From an uncultured Gammaproteobacteria bacterium (GTDB lineage: Bacteria > Pseudomonadota > Gammaproteobacteria > Arenicellales > Poriferihabitantaceae), in NCBI GenBank assembly GCA_937992195.1, contig CALKKV010000071.1:1-51031 (forward strand): a stretch of DNA of 51,031 nucleotides, given 5' to 3'. A program made the translations under genes and the position numbers. The notes below the pieces were generated by a model that did not search any database, was not told where the DNA came from, and saw only the letters and a list, made by a program, of their open reading frames with translations. How positions within the stretch are numbered: the first letter of the stretch is position 1; each line of letters opens with the position of its first letter. This document shows, piece after piece, positions 1 to 8,331 of this stretch.

Positions 1-1
1 C

Positions 2-118
2 GCTCCATTTCTTGCTCGCATGCTACTTGCGAAAAAAGTTATCAGTATCAATCAGAGGCAGCTCTTGGAAGCAGTTGAACAGGCAAAACGATACCTGGAG
101 TGCGAAGGATTAAGATGA
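2..118 (+). CDS. C-terminal fragment of an unidentified gene
   Basis: An open frame enters from the left edge and ends at TGA 116-118. About 38 residues are visible, starting APFLARMLLAKK and ending RYLECEGLR. It is rich in Leu, Ala, Lys and Glu and would form an amphipathic helix at a protein C terminus. There is no start codon inside the window that must be used, so this is most simply the tail of a gene lying mainly to the left. I do not recognise the family, and the remnant is too short to assign a function. Confidence 0.4.
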   Translation, partial: APFLARMLLAKKVISINQRQLLEAVEQAKRYLECEGLR

Positions 119-140
119 CTAAATTCGTGGGGATATCTCA

Positions 141-160
141 GTACCCGATTTATTTAGTAG
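141..160 (+). repeat. 20-bp direct repeat, copy 1
   Basis: The sequence beginning GTACCCGATTTATTTA and ending GTAG is identical to bases 295-314. The two copies are 154 bp apart. The origin is unknown; it could be a residual mobile-element end or a regulatory repeat. Confidence 0.7.
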
Positions 161-294
161 GCGGGAAGTTGTAGTCTAGAACTGTCAATACAATTTATAT
201 GAATAGCGAATCGAGGAGGATTAGCTATGGCAAAGCAACCTCGGGTAATACTCCTGAATACCCCTCATCATATTTAAAAAAAGGTACCAAAAAG

Positions 295-340
295 GTACCC
301 GATTTATTTAGTAGCCTGTGTTAGTAAATAAATCGGATAC
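295..340. repeat. Direct repeat copy 2 with inverted partner (hairpin)
   Basis: Bases 295-314 repeat 141-160 exactly. Within this copy CGATTTATTTA (300-310) is the perfect reverse complement of TAAATAAATCG (325-335), giving an 11-bp stem with a 14-base loop. The stem is AT-rich and the following bases lead into CTATTTTT, so it might act as a weak terminator for an upstream transcript. It may equally be a repeat-element palindrome. Confidence 0.55.
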
Positions 341-435
341 CTCTAATTCTATTTTTGCTCAGCTCATTGTAAACACCCTCATTTTGCGCTAATTTTGACG
401 CAGACAGTGTGTCTACAAATATAAGGATCTCACCC

Positions 436-2205
436 GTGCGTATAAAATTTCTATCTTCAATATTGGCTGTTGCTATTGCACAGATGATTGCGAACACTGT
501 CAGCTTAGCTGCAATCATTAATTTGGGAGTTAACTGTACACTAGTTGACGCAGTTCTTGCTGCTGAAACCAATGCCCAAGTGCAAAACTCATTGTGCACG
601 CCAGGTGATGACGCCGGCGGGGAAGATGTTATTCGGTTTCAAGTTAACTCCACGGTAGTGTTAGGACCACATACAACCTTACCTGGACTCGGTGATACAG
701 CTACGCCGCATATTGAATCCAATATTCGAATAGAAGGCCAAAACAGTATACTCACCGCTCCTCTGGTTACTCAATCTTTTCGTGCTTTTGCGGTACTTAG
801 TTCGGGCAATCTGATAATTAGTGATCTAATTATTCAACGTTTAAGCACCACTCACAGTGGTGGTGCTATTTACGTTAACAGCAATGCCTCGCTCACACTC
901 AACAATGTCACAATTAGAGACAGCAGCAATCCGCTCGGACCTGTTTCAATTAATGGCGGAGCAATTTTTAGTGATGGCGGCCTAGTTGAATTGATTGACA
1001 GTACCATTGACGGTCATAGAGCTGAGTTCGGCGCAGCTATCTTCACTAAAGGCTCCTTAGTCGTTCGGGACAGCACAATTTCGGACAATGAAGCGGATGG
1101 TGTGGGCTCTGATGGTGGCGGTATTTTTTTCGAAAATCCTGAGAATCGGGCGAATACTTTGCTTATTGAAAACTCTACTCTGATGCGTAATCGCGCGCGC
1201 AATGGAGCGGGACTGTATATTAAGGGTGCCGCAACAGGCGTAAATATAATTGGATCTGAGTTCAATTCTAACGTTGCTTCTCGCGGCGGTGGTATATACG
1301 CTGTTGATTCTAGTTTTACCCTTTCCGAAACAGACATTCGCAGTAACAGAGCGCAATTTGGCGGTGGGATAAATATTGAGTCTGCTACCAGCCAAGTCAG
1401 CCTTAATTCCAGTTTATTTCAGACGAACTGGACGGGGGATAGTGGCGGTTTTGGCGGAGCAATTAGAATAATAGGGGATCCTCTCGAGGGTTACGGAGCG
1501 GATATCGTTGCCAGTACATTTAACAGTAATGAAGCAGGTGATGGCGCCGGTATCTATGTTCAACGTGCTAGCGTCGGGGTTTCAAATAGTACATTTTTCG
1601 AAAATACCGCAAGCGAATTTGGCGGGGGTATAAACTGTGCCAGCTTCATAGGTCAATTAAAAAATACGCTCGATATCGATAATTCTCTGTTCTACAGGAA
1701 TCGATCAAATGGTGCGAATGGGGGAGGAGCAATCGCAGGAAACCGAGCATGTGATGTCACGATTGGAAACTCAATTGTGTCTGGGAATTTTGCTACAAAT
1801 GGCGGAGGCAGTGCTTTTGCTGGAGTATCTCCAACCAATAAGCTATTGGTTACAAGCCTCGGCTTTAACATGCTAGCAGAACCACCGATTCCTGAAGGCG
1901 ATCCATTGCATTATCATGATGTCACATTTGAAGAGCCTCCTGCAGCGGCAAGTGACATTTTTCCACAAGTTTTACGAATTGAACGATTCTTAGAAGATCA
2001 CGGTGGTCCTACACCCACAGTAGCTTTACTAGAGGATAGTCCAGGAAGGGATATTGGCGGTAATTGCCCAACCACCGATCAGCGAGGTTTACCTAAAACC
2101 GGGCCATGCGATGCAGGACCGTTTGAAGTTCAATCCGGTCGACAGGAAGAAGCCTGTTTTGTTATACCGAAAGTTAACGGGTCTAGTGTTATTTTTTGTT
2201 TATAA
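436..2205 (+). CDS. Secreted parallel beta-helix repeat protein
   Basis: This is a 589-residue exported protein. The N terminus has a short basic start and a hydrophobic stretch (FLSSILAVAIAQMIANTVSLAA) typical of a signal peptide. The body consists of repeats of about 20-30 residues carrying GGGI, GGAI and GAGI turns followed by short beta strands with many Asn and Ser residues (for example SRGGGIYA, QFGGGINI, GDGAGIYV, EFGGGINC). This is the pattern of right-handed parallel beta-helix or Pmp-like proteins. The C-terminal end has the CPTTDQRG...GPCDAGPFE motif common in this group. GTG 436 was preferred over GTG 409 because AAGGA lies 8 bases upstream. The likely role is an extracellular or outer-surface protein such as an adhesin or polysaccharide-binding protein. 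No catalytic residues can be named. Confidence 0.75.
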   Translation: MRIKFLSSILAVAIAQMIANTVSLAAIINLGVNCTLVDAVLAAETNAQVQNSLCTPGDDAGGEDVIRFQVNSTVVLGPHTTLPGLGDTATPHIESNIRIEGQNSILTAPLVTQSFRAFAVLSSGNLIISDLIIQRLSTTHSGGAIYVNSNASLTLNNVTIRDSSNPLGPVSINGGAIFSDGGLVELIDSTIDGHRAEFGAAIFTKGSLVVRDSTISDNEADGVGSDGGGIFFENPENRANTLLIENSTLMRNRARNGAGLYIKGAATGVNIIGSEFNSNVASRGGGIYAVDSSFTLSETDIRSNRAQFGGGINIESATSQVSLNSSLFQTNWTGDSGGFGGAIRIIGDPLEGYGADIVASTFNSNEAGDGAGIYVQRASVGVSNSTFFENTASEFGGGINCASFIGQLKNTLDIDNSLFYRNRSNGANGGGAIAGNRACDVTIGNSIVSGNFATNGGGSAFAGVSPTNKLLVTSLGFNMLAEPPIPEGDPLHYHDVTFEEPPAAASDIFPQVLRIERFLEDHGGPTPTVALLEDSPGRDIGGNCPTTDQRGLPKTGPCDAGPFEVQSGRQEEACFVIPKVNGSSVIFCL

Positions 2206-2487
2206 CGTACTTTAATATTGCACTGGAAAACCGGGACACCCATTAGCCAGTCTTTGTCAAGACACCAAAGTAGCCCGTTGTGCTGATTTAGCACATCAAT
2301 AATTCTCACAATTCCTCGTTCTCTACACACCCATAACTTTTCATAAGTGGCGACGTAAAAAAATACGCACCAGACACCCATCAGGATTAAGGCGATCACA
2401 TATCAGTTTTGATTAGTTGTAATGCCCTTGTTTCTTTCGAAACCCAGAAGATCGTTGGTACTCCACTATGTCCAATTTGTTTGCTTG

Positions 2488-2531
2488 CAGATCTATGGTT
2501 ACATTTTCTGCCCAGTCCTGGAACGGCTCAC
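2488..2531. repeat. Imperfect direct repeat A in IS flank
   Basis: CAGATCTATGGTT, a 10-base spacer, then CCCAGT and a terminal GGCTCAC. Copy B at 2584-2623 has the same three blocks (CAGATTTATGGTT, a 10-base spacer, CCCAGT, GGCTCAC), with 4 fewer bases between the last two. The copies are 96 bp apart. Confidence 0.5.
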
Positions 2532-2563
2532 AGTGAAGGCGTAAAGTTAATCGAATCGTACAA

Positions 2564-2635
2564 TGAACGACAGAGGCTCCATTCAGATTTATGGTTGTTA
2601 ACGAGTCCCAGTTACTGGCTCACCTCTGTCATTCA
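2564..2635 (-). ncRNA. Candidate structured RNA (13-bp stem) enclosing repeat B
   Basis: TGAACGACAGAGG at 2564-2576 and CCTCTGTCATTCA at 2623-2635 are reverse complements with one mismatch. They would form a long stem that presents repeat B (2584-2623) in a 46-base loop. The structure starts 5 bases beyond the transposase stop codon, on the same strand. By analogy with IS110/IS1111 guide RNAs it may be part of a non-coding RNA that directs target choice. This is inference from position and pairing only. Confidence 0.3.
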
Positions 2636-2640
2636 AGCTA

Positions 2641-3654
2641 TCAACGAAACAACATATCGATGTTGAATCGAGTCTGGTCTCGCATCACGTAGTAAGACGC
2701 TCTGGCCAGTTTGTGTGCTAGTGCCTTGGTTGCAAGAGCACCATTTTTTTGTGCGCGCTTGCGTTGATAGAATCGATGCGCGGTTTTGTTATATCGGATA
2801 ATACTATGCGCCGCTTCAACGAAGGCCCAAGATAAATACTTGTTGCCATTCTTTTGGTTATTCGTCCCTTTCTTTTTCCCGTTGCTCATCCGGTTACTGC
2901 TCACACAACGGCAATAGGAAGCGAAATTCCCAACCTTGGCGAAACGACCGATATCGCCAACTTCAAGCATAATCGTTAATCCAAGTATATTGCCTATACC
3001 ATTGATTGTTAGCAGTGACTGAAACTCAGGGCGTAGCTTACAGTGATCGATAACAGTCCTTTCAAGAAAATCAATTTCTTGATTGAGTTGTTCAATCATA
3101 CGTAGATTAGAATGAACAGCCATTCTTACGTATTGATCTTCCAGCAAATCAAGCAACCCTTCATCTGCCGACTTAATTGTTTTTCCTGCTATTCGGGTTC
3201 CCGTCGAACGCCATATCTGGTTCTGTGCACTCAGCATGTGAGTAACACGATGTTGAACTAGTTGAAGACGCTTTCTCAATAAATCTCTTATGCTACGTTC
3301 TTTCTTTGGGTATATGTATCCTGTAGGTAATATACCCAACCGCATGAGTTGTGCCAGATGAAAAGCGTCACTTTGATCGTTAGTATGTTTGATGCCTTCG
3401 TACTGTTTGACTGCTGCTGGATTGACAAGCTGTGTTGCAAACCCATTTTCGTTCAAGCCATCGATTAACCAATACCAGTTAAATGTCGACTCGACTGCCA
3501 CGCTACGTAGCGTATTCTTGAATGGTGCTAGCGACCTGATAACGGTGTTTAGGTCATTCGGCAAACGTTTCTGAAATAAAATCTTATCGTCTTCATCAAT
3601 TACAACTGGAACATTATTGGTTGAATGCAGATCTATAGCGCAGTAAAGTGTCAT
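2641..3654 (-). CDS. IS110-family transposase (DEDD recombinase)
   Basis: This 337-residue protein is the recombinase of an IS110-family insertion sequence. The N-terminal RuvC-like DEDD domain shows AIDLH (Asp8), VEST (Glu55) and TNDQSDA (Asp93, Asp96). A helical middle follows, and then a C-terminal Transposase_20-type domain (TINGIGNILGLTIMLEVGDIGRF) with the Ser-containing segment SSNRMSNGKKKG, where the catalytic serine of the family lies. The length is normal and there is no stop or frameshift, so the enzyme could be active. A strong ribosome site (AAAGGAGG) sits just before the ATG. The gene starts about 100 bases beyond the end of the GcvT-like gene on the same strand. Members of this family leave no terminal inverted repeats and no target duplication, so ends are hard to call. 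Confidence 0.92.
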   Translation of the reverse strand: MTLYCAIDLHSTNNVPVVIDEDDKILFQKRLPNDLNTVIRSLAPFKNTLRSVAVESTFNWYWLIDGLNENGFATQLVNPAAVKQYEGIKHTNDQSDAFHLAQLMRLGILPTGYIYPKKERSIRDLLRKRLQLVQHRVTHMLSAQNQIWRSTGTRIAGKTIKSADEGLLDLLEDQYVRMAVHSNLRMIEQLNQEIDFLERTVIDHCKLRPEFQSLLTINGIGNILGLTIMLEVGDIGRFAKVGNFASYCRCVSSNRMSNGKKKGTNNQKNGNKYLSWAFVEAAHSIIRYNKTAHRFYQRKRAQKNGALATKALAHKLARASYYVMRDQTRFNIDMLFR

Positions 3655-3657
3655 GGT

Positions 3658-3729
3658 CAGCCTCCTTTAGTAGCTGTGGTTTTCGACGACACCAGTTTAC
3701 TCCGCGAGCGGATCGGCTAGAGGAGGCTG
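3658..3729. repeat. Imperfect inverted repeat upstream of the transposase gene
   Basis: CAGCCTCC at 3658-3665 is the reverse complement of GGAGGCTG at 3722-3729, and the match extends through TAG/CTA with small differences. The proximal arm overlaps the transposase ribosome-binding site, so pairing would occlude translation starts. This is a common way of keeping transposase levels low, but it is inference here. Confidence 0.4.
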
Positions 3730-3756
3730 GCTACATGATCTTCAGACTGTCCCCTA

Positions 3757-4905
3757 TCAGATACCGCGAACAATTTTGCGCTCAGGATCGACAAACGGCA
3801 GTGCGACGATCTCGCATGGATGGGTTTTGCCGTCACGTAACCTGAGGGTTAAATTACGGCCTTGCCATTCGCCCGGTTGATTGAATCTGACATATGCGAT
3901 ACCACAGTCCAGTGTGGGTGAATGGTGCCCTGCTGTAAGATGCCCAACTTCCTGATCGCCGTCTAAAACAATACTGCCCATGCCGGGGAAGGCGTCATAA
4001 CATTTGAGTCCGTATTGACAGGTTCTGCGGTCTGCTTCAAGCAATGCCGTGCGGCCAACAAAGTCCTCTTTGTCCATATCAATAAATGGCTCTAGTCCTA
4101 CCTGAAAAGGTGTTGTGGATGTGTCCATATCAGTCAGATTGCCCAGTATGCCTGCTTCGATCCGACGCGCGGTCATTGACGCCGTGGAAGAAAAGACCAT
4201 GCCGTGAGGCTCGCCTGCTTTCATTAAGTGTTTCCACAATGCAGGGGAATCAGTTGCATCCCCGAGGTTGTAGATTTCATAGCCTAGCTCTCCGGTAAAC
4301 CCTGTGCGCGAGACATAAAGTTCTTGTCCGCCAAGGTCAAAGAAGCCAGACTGGAAATACTTCATACTGTCATCAATTTTACCGTTTGACGCGGCATGCA
4401 TAATGTCCATAGATGCTGGCCCCTGAATTTGAATGACCCGGGAGTGTGGATCAGAAATACTGACATCAAAGCCTTCGCTCAGTGCCAATAGCCAGGTTTC
4501 GAAAGCGCCATCTGCCTGCACATACCAATAGCGATCAGCGCCTAACTTAAACAATATGCCATCCATAAACACGCCGCCCTGGGGTGTGCAGGCAATGGCA
4601 TAGAGTCCTCGGCCTTCTTTAAGTCCGGCTACCTTGCGTGACAGTACTTTATCTAAAAATCGGGCAGCGTCCGGACCGGTGATCTCCACGGGCTTTTCCG
4701 GTACATCAAAGATCGCCGCTTTCTGTCTTAACAGCCAGTATTCTTCAACTGGATCTCTGCCGTTGTATACAGGAAAAAATCGCCCTGCATAAACTCCGCG
4801 CACCATTTGGTCAGTTTCGTAAGCAGCAACATAGGGGGATTCTTCAAATCTCCTGGCGCTAATTTGAACAGTGTTATTGAGGTCAGAGGGTTCTTGCCAG
4901 TTCAT
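3757..4905 (-). CDS. GcvT/DmdA-like folate-dependent aminomethyltransferase
   Basis: This is a 382-residue cytosolic enzyme of the glycine-cleavage T-protein superfamily, which moves a one-carbon or methyl group from a substrate to tetrahydrofolate. Family marks in order: the N-terminal GcvT fold (AAIFDVPEKPVEITGPDAARFLDKVL), the IQGPAS turn, SRTGFTGELGYEIY in the folate-binding core, and the C-terminal barrel (GHHSPTLDCGIAYVRF). The superfamily includes dimethylglycine and sarcosine demethylating proteins and the DMSP demethylase DmdA. It lies last in a run with a betaine-type ABC importer (88 bases after the permease gene), which favours demethylation of an imported methylated osmolyte. Which substrate it uses cannot be read from the sequence. 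An IS110-type transposase gene follows about 100 bases downstream. Confidence 0.8.
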   Translation of the reverse strand: MNWQEPSDLNNTVQISARRFEESPYVAAYETDQMVRGVYAGRFFPVYNGRDPVEEYWLLRQKAAIFDVPEKPVEITGPDAARFLDKVLSRKVAGLKEGRGLYAIACTPQGGVFMDGILFKLGADRYWYVQADGAFETWLLALSEGFDVSISDPHSRVIQIQGPASMDIMHAASNGKIDDSMKYFQSGFFDLGGQELYVSRTGFTGELGYEIYNLGDATDSPALWKHLMKAGEPHGMVFSSTASMTARRIEAGILGNLTDMDTSTTPFQVGLEPFIDMDKEDFVGRTALLEADRRTCQYGLKCYDAFPGMGSIVLDGDQEVGHLTAGHHSPTLDCGIAYVRFNQPGEWQGRNLTLRLRDGKTHPCEIVALPFVDPERKIVRGI

Positions 4906-4993
4906 ATTTCAAAGACTCCGCATAGATTTTAATTGAGATTGCGTTAATTTCTTAACTTGTAGTGGTTTTGAAATGAATTTGTGAGTCGCATGC

Positions 4994-7066
4994 TCAGACA
5001 CTAATGCCAAGTTCAGCTTGTCGCTTCTTGCTCCAGGCCTGGGTCATACGGTCTGCGATAATGGCGATGATTGCCATGCCAATACCAGCGATCATGCCCA
5101 CGCCAAAGTCGCCATCGCTCAAGCCGATATAGACGGTTTGGCCCAATCCATTGGTGCCTACCAATGCCGCGATCACTAGCATGGCAATGCCATACATAAT
5201 CGTTTGATTTAACCCGAGCATCATGACGGGTAGGGCAAGTGGAATTTTGACCTGCCACAGAAGCTGACTTTTGGTGCAGCCCACCATTGTTGCTGCCTCA
5301 AGAACGCCTTCCGGCAAATTTCTTAATCCGTGTTCCCCATAGCGAATCGCTGGAACAAATGAATACGCGATAATGGCCAGCAGCGCGGTGAAATCGCCAA
5401 TCTTAAACAGCATCACGAAAGGAATTAAGATAACAAACAGCGGCATGGTTTGCATCGTGTCATTGATGGGTCTGACAATGGCAGAAACGCGGTCGTTATG
5501 TGCTGCCCAAATTCCTATTGCAGTACCAAACAGAAAAGAAATAATCACCGCGATGCTGCACAGATATAGAGAAAGCATCGCCTGTGGCCAGACGCCGGTC
5601 ACAACCAGAAATCCAAGACCCAGCAGGGTGCCGACAGCCAGATATGGGCCGCTTACTTTCCAAGCTGCTACCGTATAGATCAGGAGTAGTGCGGGCCAGG
5701 GTAAATTGGTTAATCCAAAGTAAAAGAAAATGGCAAACAACAATACACCAATCGCAACCTGATTATTCCAACGTCGCGCACACCAGCAGGCTATAGCCAC
5801 CATCATCACAGCGTAACCAAGGGAATGAACAAGCTTCAGTTCAAATCCCCAGGTGAAAGGACTCACTGCTTGCTGTAAGCCAATCTTGGTTGGCAACATA
5901 AAATAGAAGAAAGCAAACTTTTTAATGCTTTCTATTTCTTCACGAAAATTGACCACCACATAAGTGAGCCCCTCATTCATAATTTTTGCAGGACTGAATT
6001 GCAAGTCTCGAGGCCATTCCTGGAAAGCAGGAATCAGTTTTGCGAGAAGGAGAAAGGTGACGGTTCCCGCCGCCGCAATAATCCAGTATCGATAACGCGC
6101 AAAGAGGGTTTGTTGTTTACGATTGTATTCTGCTGATTGCGTGGCGAGTCCGCTGGTGATGCGATCCATGATCATGGCCATAAACGCGATCACGATGCCA
6201 GCGAGAATGCTCTCGCCAAATTGCGCTTTACGAATCGTCGAGAGCACTTCCCAACCAATGTCAGCGGTACCGCCGATGATTGACGCAATAATCACCATAC
6301 TGAGTGAAGCCATCGTCGCCTGATTCACGCCTAACAATATTTGCTTCGAAGCGGTAGGCATGCGCACCTGCCAGAACAGTTGAGCGGGCGTTGCCCCGGA
6401 CATAATACCTGACTCGACGATTTCGGATGGCACTCCGCGCAAGCCGACGATGGTGTTACGTACCATCGGAGGAAAAGAGTAAAGAAGACTGGCGATCAAT
6501 CCAACCGTTGTGCCAAATCCAAACAGCATCAAAATCGGTAGCAAATAAGCAAACGCAGGAACCGTCTGCAGAATATCGAGGGTTGGCATGATGATGCGCT
6601 CAGCACGATCGGAGTAAAAGCCCCATACGCCGAAAACAAAACCCACAAAGATTGCCAGAGGTACCGAAATCGCGACAAGAGAGAGGGAGTTCATGCTCTC
6701 ATCCCAGTATCCAAGTACGACAATATACAGTGCCGCAAAAAGAGTAAAAATAGCTAAGCGCCAGCCGGACGCGATATAAGAAACCAGGCAGAAGAGAAAG
6801 GTACAAACGATCCATGGCAAAGCATGTAACACCCACTGTACGCCCTTAATAGGCCATTCCAGCAAGGTGGCAATCGCGAGAAAAATCGCGCCAAACTGAT
6901 CTATAAACCATTGCATCCCGGTATTCATCCAATCTGAAAATGGAACGACAAGCGACTTGGGGTACGCCTTCATCCAGCTGATATCACCTTGTATAGCAAT
7001 GCAAACCAGGGTAACCGCAATGACACCAAGCCAGTGCATCAACCCCCGATCAATTTTTAAAGGCAT
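4994..7066 (-). CDS. Betaine/proline-type ABC permease, two fused permease units
   Basis: This 690-residue inner-membrane permease transports quaternary-amine osmolytes. It is about twice the size of ProW because it carries two complete BPD-type permease units in tandem. The first has an EAA loop VESGIMSGATPAQLFWQVRMP, and the second has LEAATMVGCTKSQLLWQVKIP with a GTNGLGQ end. Many hydrophobic helices separate them. ATG 7066 was chosen because AGGGGAC lies 6 bases upstream and this start does not overlap the ATPase gene, whose stop is at 7080. The fused form can supply both halves of the channel from one chain. It is the third gene of the binding protein-ATPase-permease-methyltransferase run. 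Confidence 0.85.
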   Translation of the reverse strand: MPLKIDRGLMHWLGVIAVTLVCIAIQGDISWMKAYPKSLVVPFSDWMNTGMQWFIDQFGAIFLAIATLLEWPIKGVQWVLHALPWIVCTFLFCLVSYIASGWRLAIFTLFAALYIVVLGYWDESMNSLSLVAISVPLAIFVGFVFGVWGFYSDRAERIIMPTLDILQTVPAFAYLLPILMLFGFGTTVGLIASLLYSFPPMVRNTIVGLRGVPSEIVESGIMSGATPAQLFWQVRMPTASKQILLGVNQATMASLSMVIIASIIGGTADIGWEVLSTIRKAQFGESILAGIVIAFMAMIMDRITSGLATQSAEYNRKQQTLFARYRYWIIAAAGTVTFLLLAKLIPAFQEWPRDLQFSPAKIMNEGLTYVVVNFREEIESIKKFAFFYFMLPTKIGLQQAVSPFTWGFELKLVHSLGYAVMMVAIACWCARRWNNQVAIGVLLFAIFFYFGLTNLPWPALLLIYTVAAWKVSGPYLAVGTLLGLGFLVVTGVWPQAMLSLYLCSIAVIISFLFGTAIGIWAAHNDRVSAIVRPINDTMQTMPLFVILIPFVMLFKIGDFTALLAIIAYSFVPAIRYGEHGLRNLPEGVLEAATMVGCTKSQLLWQVKIPLALPVMMLGLNQTIMYGIAMLVIAALVGTNGLGQTVYIGLSDGDFGVGMIAGIGMAIIAIIADRMTQAWSKKRQAELGISV

Positions 7067-7079
7067 CGCTATAGTCCCC

Positions 7080-8171
7080 TTAGTCAGCCGTGTCTGCATC
7101 GGCAATATCGACGTCGCAACCTGCCGCTAGTGCAGCGACTACTCCACGCGCCGTCACTACCCCCATGATCGCGCCATTCTCGTCTTCCACTGCAACGCCG
7201 CTTTCATGCTCCGCCAAATAGGGTAATAGTGATTCGATCAACGTGTCACCAGAGATTTTTTTCATTCCTGAGACGGATCCCTGGTGGCTTTCAACAATAT
7301 CTGCAGCGCGTAAGATACTTTCCCAGGGAACGTCACGGGTAAACTCCCGAACGTAGTCATCCACTGGTCGCATAATTAAATCAACTGGACGACCAATCTG
7401 CACAATGCCACCGTCTCGCATGATCGCCATGCGATCCGCTATTCTCAGCGCTTCGTGAAAATCATGGGTGATAAATACAATGGATTTATGCAATACAGAT
7501 TGAATGCGTAAAAACTCATCCTGCATCTGTTTGCGTATCAGTGGATCAAGCGCTGAAAACGGTTCATCAAGAAACCAGACATCGGGTTCCACCGCCAGTG
7601 AGCGCGCAATACCGACTCTTTGCTGCTGACCACCGGAAAGCTCCTTGGGGAAATTATTTTCTCGCCCCTGCAATCCGACGAGTTCTATAACCCGTTCAGC
7701 TTGTGCATAACGCTCGTTCTCAGCTACGCCCTGGAGTTTAAGCGGGAAGGCAATGTTATCAATGACGTTAAGATGAGGCAGGAGTCCGAAGCTCTGAAAC
7801 ACCATGCCCATTTTATGTCGGCGAATCTCGATCAGTTCAGACTCTGTCTTTCTCAGAAGGTCTTCGCCATCAAGCATAACTTCACCGGCTGTCGGTTCAA
7901 CCAGTCGAGAAAGACAGCGGACGATTGTTGATTTCCCTGAGCCGGAGAGCCCCATAATCACGAAAATTTCGCCAACGTGCACATCAAAACTGACGTCGGC
8001 ATTGGCTACGATATGGTTGTCTTTTGTTATTTGGTCGGCATGTGCATGGGCGTTGGCAACTGCGCCATTTCCGCTGGTAAAAAACTGATCCGGGTCGTCA
8101 CCATAGACTTTCCAGATATTTTTGCAAGAAAGTTTAATCGTGTTTTTGGAAGGGTTTTGATGCGCTCTCAT
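7080..8171 (-). CDS. Glycine betaine/proline-type ABC transporter ATPase
   Basis: This is a 363-residue ATPase of the ProV/OpuAA type that powers uptake of a betaine-like compound. It shows Walker A GLSGSGKST, Q-loop VFQSFGLLPH, signature LSGGQQQRV and Walker B VWFLDEPFSALD, with the switch His in FITHDFHEA. The C-terminal third resembles the paired CBS-type regulatory region of ProV/OpuAA (DTLIESLLPYLAEHESGVAVEDENGAIMGVVTARGVV), although only one clear CBS-like unit is visible. In OpuA this region senses ionic strength. The gene sits 160 bases after the binding-protein gene, with a hairpin between them, and 13 bases before the permease gene. Confidence 0.88.
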   Translation of the reverse strand: MRAHQNPSKNTIKLSCKNIWKVYGDDPDQFFTSGNGAVANAHAHADQITKDNHIVANADVSFDVHVGEIFVIMGLSGSGKSTIVRCLSRLVEPTAGEVMLDGEDLLRKTESELIEIRRHKMGMVFQSFGLLPHLNVIDNIAFPLKLQGVAENERYAQAERVIELVGLQGRENNFPKELSGGQQQRVGIARSLAVEPDVWFLDEPFSALDPLIRKQMQDEFLRIQSVLHKSIVFITHDFHEALRIADRMAIMRDGGIVQIGRPVDLIMRPVDDYVREFTRDVPWESILRAADIVESHQGSVSGMKKISGDTLIESLLPYLAEHESGVAVEDENGAIMGVVTARGVVAALAAGCDVDIADADTAD

Positions 8172-8273
8172 ATCCAGACATTTGAAAAACGGATTTTGTG
8201 ACGTTGTTTTTTAACAGCATCACTGACAACGTTGCCTCAGCCCTCAAGCAACCGGAAACAGGAGCAAATAAAT

Positions 8274-8302
8274 GACACGGCGTCGTTTGCGATCGCCGTG
8301 CC
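8274..8302 (-). terminator. Intra-operon hairpin after the binding-protein gene
   Basis: GACACGGCG (8274-8282) pairs with CGCCGTGCC (8294-8302), giving 9 bp including one G-U, with an 11-base loop. On the minus strand the stem is followed by ATTTATTT, a weak U-rich tail. It lies between the binding-protein and ATPase genes, where a partial terminator or mRNA-stabilising hairpin is common and gives more binding protein than membrane components. Confidence 0.6.
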
Positions 8303-8331
8303 ATGTTTAGGATGCTTTGTCGCGATGCGAA

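Larger units (their letters stand above)
119..435. other. Repeat-rich intergenic spacer
   Basis: No gene is recognised here. The spacer holds two exact copies of a 20-base repeat (141-160 and 295-314), an inverted near-copy of it (about 321-340) and the short duplicated motif GGTACC (283-288 and 294-299). The second copy and the inverted copy can pair as a hairpin. A Shine-Dalgarno-like AAGGA at 423-427 serves the next gene. Confidence 0.6.
2206..2640. other. Non-coding 3' flank of the IS110-type transposase gene
   Basis: No convincing gene lies in these 435 bases. They hold several inverted repeats: GTCTT/AAGAC (2250-2263), TGTGCT/AGCACA (2279-2295) and a 13-bp imperfect pair (2564-2576 with 2623-2635). 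They also hold an imperfect direct duplication (2488-2531 and 2584-2623). In the IS1111 branch of the IS110 family the non-coding segment encoding the guide (seek) RNA lies 3' of the transposase gene. This flank may therefore be part of the element. The exact ends of the element were not found. Confidence 0.4.

Noticed and set aside
2130..2399. 89-codon minus-strand ORF overlapping the end of the beta-helix gene
   Set aside because: It overlaps a well-supported gene and reads as low-complexity translation of the IS flank; no family recognised.
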